Shown: positions 34,444 to 43,958, counted from the stretch's first letter. The stretch is 64,000 nucleotides of DNA from Ignavibacteriaceae bacterium (GCA_023229425.1 JALNZG010000008.1:90856-154855); one strand, 5' to 3'. Made by a program: numbers and translations. Notes: a model not told the origin generated them from the sequence alone.

Positions 34444-37400
34444 TTGAAAAAAGAAACAATATTTTCTCTTTGCTTAATCTTCTTTTCAACTCTTTGGCTT
34501 CAAGGGCAAACAACCCGATCGTCTTACGAGGTTAGCAATTCCGCTTTCCTTATTGATTCATTTCAAATTAATTTTGATAATCAATACCGAATTAAATCAA
34601 CAAACATTATTCCCGGAACAGAAAACATTCTACTCAAAGGGAAAAAACTCTCCGCACACGATTACAAAATAAATTATGCTTTAGGTATGATTTCTTTATC
34701 AGATTCTCTGCCTTACTCTATCTTCGATACAATATTCGTTGCTTATCGATCCGTCAAAATTTCTCTTCAAAAAGAATACCAACGCAGAGAACTTGTTGTT
34801 AGGTATGATGAATCGCGGAAGGATACGATGCGTGTTTTGCGATTGAATAAACCAATTGATGCAGAATCTGTTTTCGGCAATTCTATTGAAAAGAGTGGTT
34901 CAATCATTCGTGGATTTACAGTTGGGACGAATAAAGATTTAACTCTACAAAGCGGGTTGCGTTTACAATTAGCCGGGAAATTATCTGATGATATCGAAGT
35001 AATAGCTGCATTAACAGATGAGAATACTCCAATACAACCCGAAGGAAATACCGAGCGGCTGGATGAACTTGACAAAGTTTTTATTCAACTTAAACATAAA
35101 AATGCTGCCGCAACTTTTGGTGATTATGAAGTGCAAAAAAGGTACGGCGAATTTGGAGTTGTAAATAGAAAACTGCAAGGACTTTTGGGAGAATTTCAAT
35201 TTGGAAATACCGAAGGATATGTTGCTTTGGCAAATGCAAAAGGAAAATTCAATTCCAATTCTTTTAACGGTCAGGATGGAGTGCAAGGTCCATACCGGTT
35301 AAGTGGACAAAATAATGAGCGAGATATTATCATCATCGCCGGTTCAGAAAAAGTATTCGTGAACGGCGAAGAAATGAAACGCGGGGAAAGGAGTGATTAC
35401 ACTATTGATTATTCCAATTCTCAAATTATTTTTACTCCTCAACGGCTAATTACAGCCGCAAGCAGAATAGCGATTGATTTTGAATATACTGACCGCAGAT
35501 ATGTTCGTAATTTTTTTGCCACAGGAACAAGCACACAATTGTACAGTAATAAAATTAAAATTGCTTTTCAATATATGCGTGAAGGAGATGATCAAAATTC
35601 TCCAATTGATATTTCTCTTGGTGATGCTGATAAAATGATCCTTGAAAATGCCGGTGACAGAAAAGATTTAGCTATAAAGAGTGGCGTAAGTTTAGCAACG
35701 ATTGATTCTACCGGGCAGCTAAAAGGTGTTTACGAGAAAAAAGATTCATTGATCAACGATCAAATATATTCTGTTTACTTATACAATCCCGGTAGCGATT
35801 CGGCATTATACAATGTATCGTTTAGTTATGTCGGTGAGTATCAAGGCGATTATTTCCGCGAGAGTCTGGGACAATACCGTTATGTTGGAAAAAACTCCGG
35901 CGCTTATTTGCCGGTAATTTATTTGCCGCTTCCTGAACTGAAACAATTCGGAAATTTGTTTTTTCAATACAATCCGACAAAAGATATTTTTTTGCAAGTA
36001 GAATTTGCAGGAAGTTCGTGGGATAAAAACCGTTTCTCCTCTCTTGATGAAAAAGACAATTTTGGATTGGCAAGAAATTTATCGTTTAAAATGAATCCGT
36101 TAAAAATTCAACTTGGTGGAATTAATTTTGGTAAAATCGGGCTTTCGCTCCGCGAAAGATTTATTCAAGATAGATTTACTTCACTCGAACGATTTGATAA
36201 AGTTGAATTTACACGGGATTATAACTCATCAAGCTCTTCGCAAGGGAATGAAAAACTTCGCGAAGGGAGTCTGCTTTTACAACCTATTGAAAATATGCGA
36301 TCCACATTTTCTTATGGAAGTTTAAAAAGAGGTGACGCGTTTTCGTCGGATAGGTTTATGAATCAAACCGATTTAACAAAAGAAAAAGAATATCAATTCC
36401 AATATCAAATTGATTTCGTAAATACTAAAAACGGTTCGCTTGGCAGCAGTTGGCTTCGTCAAAAAGGAACTTCGTTTTATTCTTTTGGAATGATCAAGCC
36501 GGGTTTCGATTTTACTGCTGAAAAAAAACTTGAAAAAATATCACAAGCGGATTCGCTTCTCTCTTCAAGCTTGCAATATTTTGAAGGAAATCCGGGGATA
36601 CAGATTACGAAATTCTACGGTATCGATGCTTCAATTAAATATTTATTCCGTACTGATTATTATCCCTTGGCGGGGATACTGCAAAAGGAATCCAATTCCT
36701 ACGGAGAGATTTATGAACTTTCTTATGCGGGAAGAAAAGAAATCTCTTCTCAACTGAGAATCACCGTTCAAAATAAGAAATACACCGATGCTTATAAAAT
36801 GAAAGGACAACTTGATAATCAAACAATATTAGTCCGATCGCAGACACGGTTTTCGACCACGGAAAATGCGGCTAACGGTGATGTCTATTATGAAGTACAA
36901 ACACAAAAGACCGCCAAGTTGCAAAAAGTATTTGTCAAAGTAGAAAAAGGGAATGGTAATTATATTTACCTCGGCGATTTAAATTACAACGGCATCGCGG
37001 AAGAAAATGAATTTCTTCCGGTTGTTTACGACGGTGAATTTATTGTTGTAAATGTTCCCACAGATCAACTTTTTCCGGTAATTGATTTGAAAACTTCAGC
37101 AAGACTAAAGCTGAATTATGAAAATATTTATTCATCAAATAATTTTATAGGAGCAGTGGTTAAAGCGCTCTCTTCCGAAACATACGGACGGATTGAGGAG
37201 AACAGTCAGGAAACGGATTTAAAGAAAATATATCTGCTGAAACTTTCTTCTTATTTAAATGAAAAAAATACGATTCGCGGTTCACAATATTTTCAACAAG
37301 ATTTTTTTGTATTTGAAAATAGTGCGGAACTTTCATTCCGGCTTCGTTATTCGCAAAGGAGAAGTCTTAATCAATTTAGCGGAGGTGCGGAGAAAGGATT

Positions 37401-37923
37401 TTCAAAAGAAAGAAGTTTGCGTATCAAATTTAAATTGCTTCAAGAAATTGGCAACCAGACAGATTTGGAAAACAAAATTGATAATCTGTTTGCCGGTTTA
37501 TCTTCAAACAGAAGTCGTGCTATCGAGACCAATGGAATAACTACGGATTTCTCCTACCGTCCTGAGCGGAATATTGAAGTTGGTTTAAAAATAAAATCAG
37601 CAAAGAGCACCGATTACTTTCCGAAAAAATCAACGGAAATATTTACTAACGGACAGGCAGTCCGTATTAATATTTCTTTCTCCGGGTACGGAAGATTACG
37701 TTTGGAAATTGAACGAAATGAATTAACGACAAATACGGTTGAAAACTATCTACCGTTTGAACTAACCGCCGGAAACGTTGTCGGGAAAAATTACTTTTGG
37801 CGGTTATTTTTTGATTACCGATTCGGAACAAACTTACTTTCAACTGCAAATTATGACGGTAGAAAGTTGGGTGGAGGAAAGATAATTCACACTGCACGGG
37901 TGGAAGTTCGCGCGTTTTTCTGA
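34444..37923 (+). CDS. Large outer-membrane barrel-like protein
   Basis: A 1159-aa protein starting at TTG 108 nt after the kinase stop, with a signal peptide (MKKETIFSLCLIFFSTLWLQ). Residues 25-330 include a conserved-looking block (GSIIRGFTVGTNKDLTLQS, TDENTPIQPEGNTERLDE, FGDYEV) that I associate with large surface proteins of the Bacteroidota/Chlorobi group, distantly recalling SprA, though that identity is not secure. The C-terminal 600 residues are strand-rich and end in EVRAFF, as expected of a big barrel. No clear ribosome binding site precedes the TTG, so the start is less certain than the frame. Confidence 0.65.
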   Translation: MKKETIFSLCLIFFSTLWLQGQTTRSSYEVSNSAFLIDSFQINFDNQYRIKSTNIIPGTENILLKGKKLSAHDYKINYALGMISLSDSLPYSIFDTIFVAYRSVKISLQKEYQRRELVVRYDESRKDTMRVLRLNKPIDAESVFGNSIEKSGSIIRGFTVGTNKDLTLQSGLRLQLAGKLSDDIEVIAALTDENTPIQPEGNTERLDELDKVFIQLKHKNAAATFGDYEVQKRYGEFGVVNRKLQGLLGEFQFGNTEGYVALANAKGKFNSNSFNGQDGVQGPYRLSGQNNERDIIIIAGSEKVFVNGEEMKRGERSDYTIDYSNSQIIFTPQRLITAASRIAIDFEYTDRRYVRNFFATGTSTQLYSNKIKIAFQYMREGDDQNSPIDISLGDADKMILENAGDRKDLAIKSGVSLATIDSTGQLKGVYEKKDSLINDQIYSVYLYNPGSDSALYNVSFSYVGEYQGDYFRESLGQYRYVGKNSGAYLPVIYLPLPELKQFGNLFFQYNPTKDIFLQVEFAGSSWDKNRFSSLDEKDNFGLARNLSFKMNPLKIQLGGINFGKIGLSLRERFIQDRFTSLERFDKVEFTRDYNSSSSSQGNEKLREGSLLLQPIENMRSTFSYGSLKRGDAFSSDRFMNQTDLTKEKEYQFQYQIDFVNTKNGSLGSSWLRQKGTSFYSFGMIKPGFDFTAEKKLEKISQADSLLSSSLQYFEGNPGIQITKFYGIDASIKYLFRTDYYPLAGILQKESNSYGEIYELSYAGRKEISSQLRITVQNKKYTDAYKMKGQLDNQTILVRSQTRFSTTENAANGDVYYEVQTQKTAKLQKVFVKVEKGNGNYIYLGDLNYNGIAEENEFLPVVYDGEFIVVNVPTDQLFPVIDLKTSARLKLNYENIYSSNNFIGAVVKALSSETYGRIEENSQETDLKKIYLLKLSSYLNEKNTIRGSQYFQQDFFVFENSAELSFRLRYSQRRSLNQFSGGAEKGFSKERSLRIKFKLLQEIGNQTDLENKIDNLFAGLSSNRSRAIETNGITTDFSYRPERNIEVGLKIKSAKSTDYFPKKSTEIFTNGQAVRINISFSGYGRLRLEIERNELTTNTVENYLPFELTAGNVVGKNYFWRLFFDYRFGTNLLSTANYDGRKLGGGKIIHTARVEVRAFF

Positions 37924-37954
37924 TTTAAGGATATAGAAGTTTTAAAATTTATTT

Positions 37955-38060
37955 CTTAATCATAATCATACATGTCAGCCTTTGGCTGAATCTTGTTCTT
38001 AATCTGTTAAATTCAGTAAAAACAAAGTTGATTATGATTACGATTACGATTAAGATTAAG
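37955..38060. repeat. Inverted hexamer microrepeats around a small hairpin
   Basis: Copies of AATCAT at about 37958-37969 face five direct hexamers of the form GATTA(T/C/A) at 38030-38059, so the two ends can pair. Between them TCAGCC (37975-37980) and GGCTGA (37984-37989) form a small 3-base-loop hairpin. The 186-nt gap between the outer-membrane gene and the NUDIX gene holds nothing else I can support. Confidence 0.45.
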
Positions 38061-38109
38061 AAGCAGACTTAAGATATTTAAAATGGTTTTATAAAAATGA
38101 GGTGACTAG

Positions 38110-38568
38110 ATGGAATTAAATGCATCAATGATTGAAGCACATATTTACCGGAAGAAAAATGGCAAAATCGAATTCCTTCTTTTGAAGAGGGGAGAGGACG
38201 CTAATTACCCTGGAATTTGGCAAATGGTTACCGGGAAAATCAAGAAGAATGAAAAAGCCTATGAAACAGTTTTGCGGGAAGTGAAAGAGGAAACAAATTT
38301 ATCCGTTGAGAAACTGTTTGTCGTCCCAATTGTAAATTCATTTTATTCCTATATAAGTGATTCCGTGAATTTTGTCCCGGTGTTTTTATGTTTAGTTAAT
38401 GAAGGCGACAAAGTAAAAATCTCCAAGGAGCATTGCAAATTCCGTTGGGTGAGTAAAGACAAAGCGAAAAAAATGGTTGCATGGACGGGGCAGCAAAAAT
38501 CGTTAGAAATAATTTATTCTTTTCTTACTAAGAAAGAGAAGGAAATTCATTTTGTTGAAATTAAATAA
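38110..38568 (+). CDS. NUDIX hydrolase
   Basis: A 152-aa protein with the NUDIX box running from GKIKKNE through REVKEE (about residues 42-63), holding the metal-binding glutamates; the glycine that usually follows EE.. is asparagine here (EETNL). These enzymes hydrolyse nucleoside diphosphates linked to another group; size and sequence are closest to dATP- or dihydroneopterin-triphosphate-type pyrophosphatases, but the substrate is uncertain. The start is the ATG at 38110, with gaggtga 7-13 nt upstream. It marks the left edge of the accessory island. Confidence 0.85.
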   Translation: MELNASMIEAHIYRKKNGKIEFLLLKRGEDANYPGIWQMVTGKIKKNEKAYETVLREVKEETNLSVEKLFVVPIVNSFYSYISDSVNFVPVFLCLVNEGDKVKISKEHCKFRWVSKDKAKKMVAWTGQQKSLEIIYSFLTKKEKEIHFVEIK

Positions 38569-38972
38569 GTCGAGTTGTTCGCCTAAATCGATAACTTACA
38601 AAAACCATTGAAATGGTTAGAATATGGAATTGAAGTTTACTAACACCTCGATTAATCGAGGTGTTAATAAAATTATGCAATGCCTAAACCAATCGTTTTA
38701 ACGATTTGTTAAATAATTCTGAGAAGTTTAAAAAAAATTCATTTGACATTGATTTAGATAATTCCGTAAATTTAATCAAGGAAATAAACGATGAAATTAA
38801 AATGAACCTTGTTTTCTTCGGGGATAAGGGAATTAAAAACCAATTACCATAATCCTCTTTCGTCCACAAACTATAATTTTATTAAACCCGGTTCTTATAA
38901 GGCAGAAACGAACCTCGCCGAAACTGGGCAAGCTGCACTTAATTTACACGAAATAATAAATTGAGGTAAAAG
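38569..38972. other. 404-nt gap with palindromes and a possible gene remnant
   Basis: Besides the palindrome cluster, an open frame at 38706-38852 (possible TTG start) would encode about 48 residues beginning LLNNSEKFKKNSFDID and ending GIKNQLP. Its composition resembles real protein, but it lacks a good start and ribosome binding site and may be a remnant of a deleted gene. The remaining 120 nt before the ORF6N gene show no further gene; a ribosome binding site, gaggt, precedes 38973. Confidence 0.25.
38603..38706. repeat. Cluster of three palindromes
   Basis: Three hairpins lie close together: AACCAT/ATGGTT (38603-38618, 4-base loop), a perfect 26-bp palindrome at 38641-38666 (half site TAACACCTCGATT), and AATCGTT/AACGATT (38691-38706, 2-base loop). 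The middle one, followed by AATAAAATT, could terminate the NUDIX transcript. The arrangement of several hairpins with short spacers recalls REP-type repeats but differs in sequence from those at 44 kb. Confidence 0.55.
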
Positions 38973-39524
38973 ATGGACATAAAAGAGATAGTACCAACAG
39001 AACGAATTGAAAACAAAATACTCATAATCCGTGGACAGAAAGTAATGGTTGACCGTGAACTTGCAATTCTATACGATGTTGCCACCCGTGATTTGAATAA
39101 AGCTGTATCCAGAAATTTAACACGCTTTCCTGCTGATTTTATGTTCCAAATTACAAAGCAAGAATTCGCAAACTTGAAGTTCCAATTTGGAACATCAAGT
39201 TCAGGATGGGGCGGCACACGTAAATTACCTTTCGCATTTACCGAGCAAGGTATAGCAATGTTATCTTCTGTTTTGCGAAGTGAAAGGTCAGTGCAAGTGA
39301 ACATTGCCATTATGCGTGCATTTGTTAAGCTGAGAGAGATATTATCTACTCACAAAGAGTTGGCGCAAAAGTTAAAAGAGTTAGAATATAAAATTGAAAC
39401 ACACGATGAACAGATAACGGCAATCTTCGAAGCGATAAATCAATTGTTAACACCTCCTCCGGCGCCAAAAAGAAAAATTGGGTTTGAGGTAAAAGAGAAG
39501 AGCGTTAAATATGCGGTTAAATAA
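38973..39524 (+). CDS. ORF6N-domain DNA-binding protein
   Basis: A 183-aa protein with an N-terminal ORF6N domain (about residues 10-95): IRGQKVMVDRELAILYDV, LNKAVSRNLTRFPADFMFQ and a TEQGIAMLSSVL segment, followed by a helical coiled-coil region (about 120-160) and a proline-rich, basic tail. ORF6N domains bind DNA and are common in phages and mobile or defence islands. Gene neighbours (palindromes, SIR2 protein, transposase) fit that setting. The precise role is unknown; regulation of island genes is possible. Confidence 0.88.
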   Translation: MDIKEIVPTERIENKILIIRGQKVMVDRELAILYDVATRDLNKAVSRNLTRFPADFMFQITKQEFANLKFQFGTSSSGWGGTRKLPFAFTEQGIAMLSSVLRSERSVQVNIAIMRAFVKLREILSTHKELAQKLKELEYKIETHDEQITAIFEAINQLLTPPPAPKRKIGFEVKEKSVKYAVK

Positions 39525-39666
39525 CGGAGATGACCCCGCTTTTGACGGTGAAAGAGATTTTTAATAGGTTGGTAATGAAGGAAAAACTAAAGATTGATAA
39601 TGCAAACTTATATTTCAAACCGATTAATTCAGTGAAGATTAAGTATTAATTAACTGTAGGTGTAAA

Positions 39667-40743
39667 ATGCAAATTGAAACTGCAATATTTTTAGGTGCTG
39701 GCGCTTCAAAAGCAGAAGGAGCCCCTCTCCAAAGTGAAATGTTTTATGAATATTTTAGTTCTAATTCCTTCAAACATAGTCACGATGAAATGGATAGAGA
39801 ACTTGCCTCGTTCTTTCAGCTTATCTTTGGTATTGATGTTGACCATAACCATTACGATAAAAGTAGTTTTCCAACTTTTGAAGAGACGTTAGGATTAACT
39901 GATTTAGCTATCCTGAGAAAGGAAGCATTAAAGGGTTTTGATATTGAAAATCGGGCTTCAAAAAGTGGACGGCTCAGGAATATTGCTCAATATTTAATGT
40001 ACCTTGTTGCAAAGGTATTAGATTCTAAACTAGAGTATTCAAAAAATGTGCATAGGACATTACTCAAAGGATTAAATGAAGGCAATAAATTAAAGAACAC
40101 TGTATTTATATCGACTAACTACGACATTTTAATTGATAATGCGATATCAGAAATGCGGGATAAAGGTTTTGACTTAGATTATGGTGTTGAATTTAGAAAT
40201 TTTGAAAGGATAAATGATTGGCAAAGACCCAAAGCTGCTAGAAGTGTTTTCCTTTTTAAGCCACACGGCTCCCTTAATTGGTTATATTGCCCAACTTGCA
40301 ACTCACTAGAAATTACACCGAAAGAAAAGGGTGTCGTTACACGGTTAATTGTTAAATATCAAGCCGCCACTTGCGGTGCTTGTGGAAGCCCATTCATGCC
40401 AATTATAGTCCCACCAACATTTTACAAAGATCTGAACAATGTTTTTTTAAGTACAATCTGGAATAAATCGGAAAATATTTTGCGAAAAGCGAAGCATATT
40501 ATTTTTTGTGGATACTCGTTTCCAGATGCGGATATGCATATAAAATATTTACTAAAAAGAGTTCAAACCAATCGGAATAACTCTTTAAAATTTACTGTTT
40601 TTAACTATCATGATGGTAAAAAGGCTTGTGATATTGAAAGTGAGCAAAACAGATTCAAAAGGTTTTTAGGCGACAATGTAAATTATTATTTAGATAAATC
40701 ATTTGAAGATTTTGCCGAGAATCCTATGCTTTATTACAAATAG
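39667..40743 (+). CDS. SIR2-family protein, probable defence NADase
   Basis: A 358-aa protein with SIR2-like NAD-binding features: FLGAGAS (residues 8-14), STNYD (149-153) and the catalytic-type histidine in KPHGS (His200). A zinc-ribbon-like pair CPTC (208-211) and CGAC (236-239) interrupts the fold, followed by FCGYSFPDAD (280-289), typical of the SIR2_2 branch. Proteins of this branch often deplete NAD in abortive-infection systems such as Thoeris and DSR. Here there is no recognisable TIR, HerA, Argonaute or STAND partner, and no added C-terminal sensor domain, so a stand-alone effector or a non-defence deacylase remains possible. Confidence 0.85.
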   Translation: MQIETAIFLGAGASKAEGAPLQSEMFYEYFSSNSFKHSHDEMDRELASFFQLIFGIDVDHNHYDKSSFPTFEETLGLTDLAILRKEALKGFDIENRASKSGRLRNIAQYLMYLVAKVLDSKLEYSKNVHRTLLKGLNEGNKLKNTVFISTNYDILIDNAISEMRDKGFDLDYGVEFRNFERINDWQRPKAARSVFLFKPHGSLNWLYCPTCNSLEITPKEKGVVTRLIVKYQAATCGACGSPFMPIIVPPTFYKDLNNVFLSTIWNKSENILRKAKHIIFCGYSFPDADMHIKYLLKRVQTNRNNSLKFTVFNYHDGKKACDIESEQNRFKRFLGDNVNYYLDKSFEDFAENPMLYYK

Positions 40744-40759
40744 AATTACAGTTAGCCAG

Positions 40760-40801
40760 TAGCACAAGCTTCCAACTATTTAACATGTGGCATTTGTGCT
40801 A
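40760..40801. repeat. Inverted repeat after the SIR2 gene
   Basis: TAGCACAA (40760-40767) and TTGTGCTA (40794-40801) are exact reverse complements 26 nt apart, followed by a T-rich stretch. It may be a weak terminator for the SIR2 gene or the boundary of an inserted segment. The rest of the 222-nt gap before the next gene holds no gene that I can see. Confidence 0.4.
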
Positions 40802-40965
40802 TTTTAAGTTTATTTTTCCCATTGACCTTGTAATAGTGTCGAGTTTGCAAAAGAAAGTTTTGCTATAAATAAAGACAGTTTAAAATTACGATCGTTAGGT
40901 TTTTAAATAGAAAATCTGAGTTTTATTTGAGAGAAAGAAAATCTTTAAATTAAAAAAGGTTGGTT

Positions 40966-43329
40966 ATGAGCACAGAAGAAAAAAACGAATTTGCTTACAC
41001 GCACCCCAAAATGTTTACCAGAACATTTATTCCTTCGCAGCATGTGAAAAACAAAGAGAAGGAAGTTTTTATTGTTGAGTACGAGGGAGTAACCATTGAA
41101 GTTTTTCGTACCGCTAAAGAAGATGACCCACTTACGGTTTATATTGACGGCAACCTTACCGCACAAATTTATAAAAACGAAAAACGAACCATAGAATTTT
41201 ATGTTAAAGGAACAACCTATAAACTCTATGTCTGGAACGCGAGAGCAAAAAATTTCTTTTTCTCCAGTTTTATTTTTAGGAACGGAATAGCAATTACGAT
41301 TGATGATATACCGGTAAAAGATACACTCGCAGACCCGCTATTAAATATTGCTGAAGGGAAAGTCGGGATATATATTTTTTTAGGATTGCTGTTAATTAAA
41401 GCAGTTGTATGGCCCATAGTTAGGACTATAAATAATCAACCACAAGACGCTGTAGGTATTTTATTTATTTATGGAACATTTGCTTTAGGAATATTAGCGG
41501 CGGTATTAATATTTAAAAAGAACCCACAAACCGGACTTTGGATTGGAATTATAATTGGCGGTTTAGAAACTGTTGATTTTTTCTATGCGGTTTTTGCCTT
41601 TCAACATGGGCAATTATTAGGACCACTTATTTGGGGAGCGTTAAGGACAGGTGCTTTGGTAGCGATGGGGAGGTCGCTAATAGCATTGAGAAGTATTTTG
41701 AATATTACACTTTCAACACAAAGTGAAATACAGAATGAAACGACACAAACAAGTATACTTCTTGAAGAAGAAAATATATTAGAAAAAAAGATTGAAGTAA
41801 CTGATAAAGTTTTACAAAACAATACCAATGTTGAGACAAGTAATAAGAAACAAAATTTCAGTCAACAAAAGGAAGGTCAAAGTTCAGTATCTCTAAAAGA
41901 TTTTTTCGTTGTGCCAACAAGTGCAATAATATTTTACTTGGGGTGGGTCTTTTTATGTGTGTTATTATTAATAACTGACAACTTGCGAGATTTAGTTCAT
42001 TTCATTACTGGCAAGTATTATGGATACGACATAAGCAATACGAACTTTTTTATTTTATTTCTAATCCTTCCAGTAATGATTGTTTACATTATGAAAGTAA
42101 TAAGCATCATCAGAAAACATTTTTCAAAAACGAAAGAATTAAAATTTAATAACGGGCAATCGCCCCAAAGAAAATCCCTTATTAACCGCGAGATATTTAG
42201 AAAATTAAAGTATGGGACTTTAATATTGATTTTGATTGCTGTATGCAGTTACGGAGGATATTATTTTTATAATAATTATAAAGCTAAGCAATATTACAGT
42301 GAAGCTATGGAGTTAAAAAATAAAAATGAATTAGAAAAAGCTGCGGAAAAATTAGTGTTAGCTATTAAAGCGAATAATAAATTACAAAATGCAAATTTTG
42401 AACTTGGAGAAATCTATCAAACACTGTTTGATAAAAATAAAAAAATTGCTGAGAACCTTGGAATTGCACGCTATGGAGGAATCAATCTGTATATGATTGA
42501 AACTTGCTATAAGAACGAAATAGAAAATAACCCAAATTTTATAGAAGCTTTTAAAAAAATAATTAATACGAGTTGGGATAGATATTACGAGAGCGATAAA
42601 GTTAGTGAAAAAGATGAAGTATATCTTCGTTACATAACCTATTATTGTGACGATATCATTAGGCTGAATTCTGCTGACCATGATACATATTTTAACAAAG
42701 GTAAAGCTAATTTACTAATTTATTGGTTTCACAAAATGACTAAGCCCGATTATGCATTAAGCATGTTTTATCGCTATTTGGATGACGCTATACTGAATTT
42801 AAATATTGCTGTAGAATTTTATAAATATGATTCCAAGACATATAGGTTGCTAGGCGAGGCTTATTATTGGAAATATAATTATGAAAAAACTATTGAAAAT
42901 TTTGAAAAAGCGATCAGTTTAAAGGATCAAAAAGAATATCCGAATCTTTACTATGAACTTGGTAATGCATACTATGGTGTTGGTAATAAGACAAAGCAAA
43001 TTGAGAATTATAAAATAGCAGCAAACCTTGGCGATAAAGATGCGATGGAATGGTTTGAAAGATACGGGTTGAGTTATAAAGAGACCGGCAATCCAGCCAA
43101 ACGACAAAATGCGGGCAATGTTGAAGCGGCTTATTTAACCACTCCATTTGAGATGTGGAAATATTTGGCGGATAATTATAGTGCGGTAGTTGTAGGTTAC
43201 GATTTTGAAAACTTCTTGGAAAAAGCAAAAGAGGAGAGTAATTCAAAATTTTTCTATGAAGCTTTAGAAGGACAAATCAATTTATCATATAGTAGATTTG
43301 TTAGTAAATTAAGAAGAAAATCTGATTGA
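40966..43329 (+). CDS. Multi-spanning membrane protein with TPR repeats
   Basis: A 787-aa protein starting at the ATG at 40966 (aaagg upstream; an in-frame TTG two codons earlier is less likely). Order: cytoplasmic beta-rich N-domain (to about 125), a cluster of four or so membrane segments (about 130-245), a polar linker, two more segments (about 320-390), another single segment (about 425-445), then TPR-like helices to about 705 (AAEKLVLAIKANNKLQNANF, YRLLGEAYYWKYNYEKTIEN, LYYELGNAYYGVGNKTKQ). I do not recognise the full architecture. The TPRs suggest protein binding at the membrane. It lies in the accessory island between the SIR2 gene and the REP array. Confidence 0.65.
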   Translation: MSTEEKNEFAYTHPKMFTRTFIPSQHVKNKEKEVFIVEYEGVTIEVFRTAKEDDPLTVYIDGNLTAQIYKNEKRTIEFYVKGTTYKLYVWNARAKNFFFSSFIFRNGIAITIDDIPVKDTLADPLLNIAEGKVGIYIFLGLLLIKAVVWPIVRTINNQPQDAVGILFIYGTFALGILAAVLIFKKNPQTGLWIGIIIGGLETVDFFYAVFAFQHGQLLGPLIWGALRTGALVAMGRSLIALRSILNITLSTQSEIQNETTQTSILLEEENILEKKIEVTDKVLQNNTNVETSNKKQNFSQQKEGQSSVSLKDFFVVPTSAIIFYLGWVFLCVLLLITDNLRDLVHFITGKYYGYDISNTNFFILFLILPVMIVYIMKVISIIRKHFSKTKELKFNNGQSPQRKSLINREIFRKLKYGTLILILIAVCSYGGYYFYNNYKAKQYYSEAMELKNKNELEKAAEKLVLAIKANNKLQNANFELGEIYQTLFDKNKKIAENLGIARYGGINLYMIETCYKNEIENNPNFIEAFKKIINTSWDRYYESDKVSEKDEVYLRYITYYCDDIIRLNSADHDTYFNKGKANLLIYWFHKMTKPDYALSMFYRYLDDAILNLNIAVEFYKYDSKTYRLLGEAYYWKYNYEKTIENFEKAISLKDQKEYPNLYYELGNAYYGVGNKTKQIENYKIAANLGDKDAMEWFERYGLSYKETGNPAKRQNAGNVEAAYLTTPFEMWKYLADNYSAVVVGYDFENFLEKAKEESNSKFFYEALEGQINLSYSRFVSKLRRKSD

Positions 43330-43358
43330 TATAACAATAAAATTTGGAGTATGATAGT

Positions 43359-43952
43359 ATGTTCGAGTCATTATTTAGTGGGTATGGTTTGGAATTGTTG
43401 AAAATTGTAATTGCCCCTTCCGTTACTGTGGCTGCTTTGTCTTATGTTATTAAGGTTATAATAGATCATAATGGCAAAAGGGAAATTGAAAAATTTAAGA
43501 AAGAACTAGAAAGATCACTATTTGAATTTCAAACAAAGTTTTCTTTTTATCACAATAAACAAGTAGAAGTAATATCAGTTATTTATTCTTCATTGGTTGA
43601 CTTTAATAAGCAAATGGTTAATCTAACATCAATAATCCAACTTTTACCTCAAGAAAATCTACAAACGAAAAAAGCAGTGACTTGGGATGCGTTTATATCT
43701 TTTAAAGAATATTATGAAAAAAATCTGATCTTTTTAGACGAAGATATATGTAAAAAAATAGAATCAATTTTATCTCAGTCGCAATTAGCATTTCATACGT
43801 TTGCTGGTTTTCAAGTGAGCGAATCATATTTATCTGATGAAACTGGCTCTTGGAAAAAAGCATTTGAGATCGTTTGTAATCAAATTCAGCCCCTTACGGA
43901 AGAATTAAAAATAGTTTTTAGAAAGGTAGTAGGAAGCACTAAAACAATCTAA
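43359..43952 (+). CDS. Small single-span membrane protein
   Basis: A 197-aa protein. The start is taken at the ATG at 43359, with ggag 9 nt upstream; a TTG at 43344 would overlap that site. One hydrophobic segment (about residues 12-33) is followed by a charged, probably coiled-coil region (HNGKREIEKFKKELERSLF) and a helical C-terminal domain predicted to be cytoplasmic. No family was recognised. It follows the TPR membrane gene by 29 nt and is probably co-transcribed, so the two may work together. Confidence 0.6.
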   Translation: MFESLFSGYGLELLKIVIAPSVTVAALSYVIKVIIDHNGKREIEKFKKELERSLFEFQTKFSFYHNKQVEVISVIYSSLVDFNKQMVNLTSIIQLLPQENLQTKKAVTWDAFISFKEYYEKNLIFLDEDICKKIESILSQSQLAFHTFAGFQVSESYLSDETGSWKKAFEIVCNQIQPLTEELKIVFRKVVGSTKTI

Positions 43953-43958
43953 TGATCC

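Noticed and set aside
34353..34535. A 60-codon frame starting before the large outer-membrane gene
   Set aside because: It overlaps the signal-peptide region of the TTG-started gene in another frame and lacks a ribosome binding site.
40744..40965. An integron attC-like site after the SIR2 gene
   Set aside because: Only a simple 8-bp inverted repeat is present; the attC core sequences are not, and no integrase is in the window.
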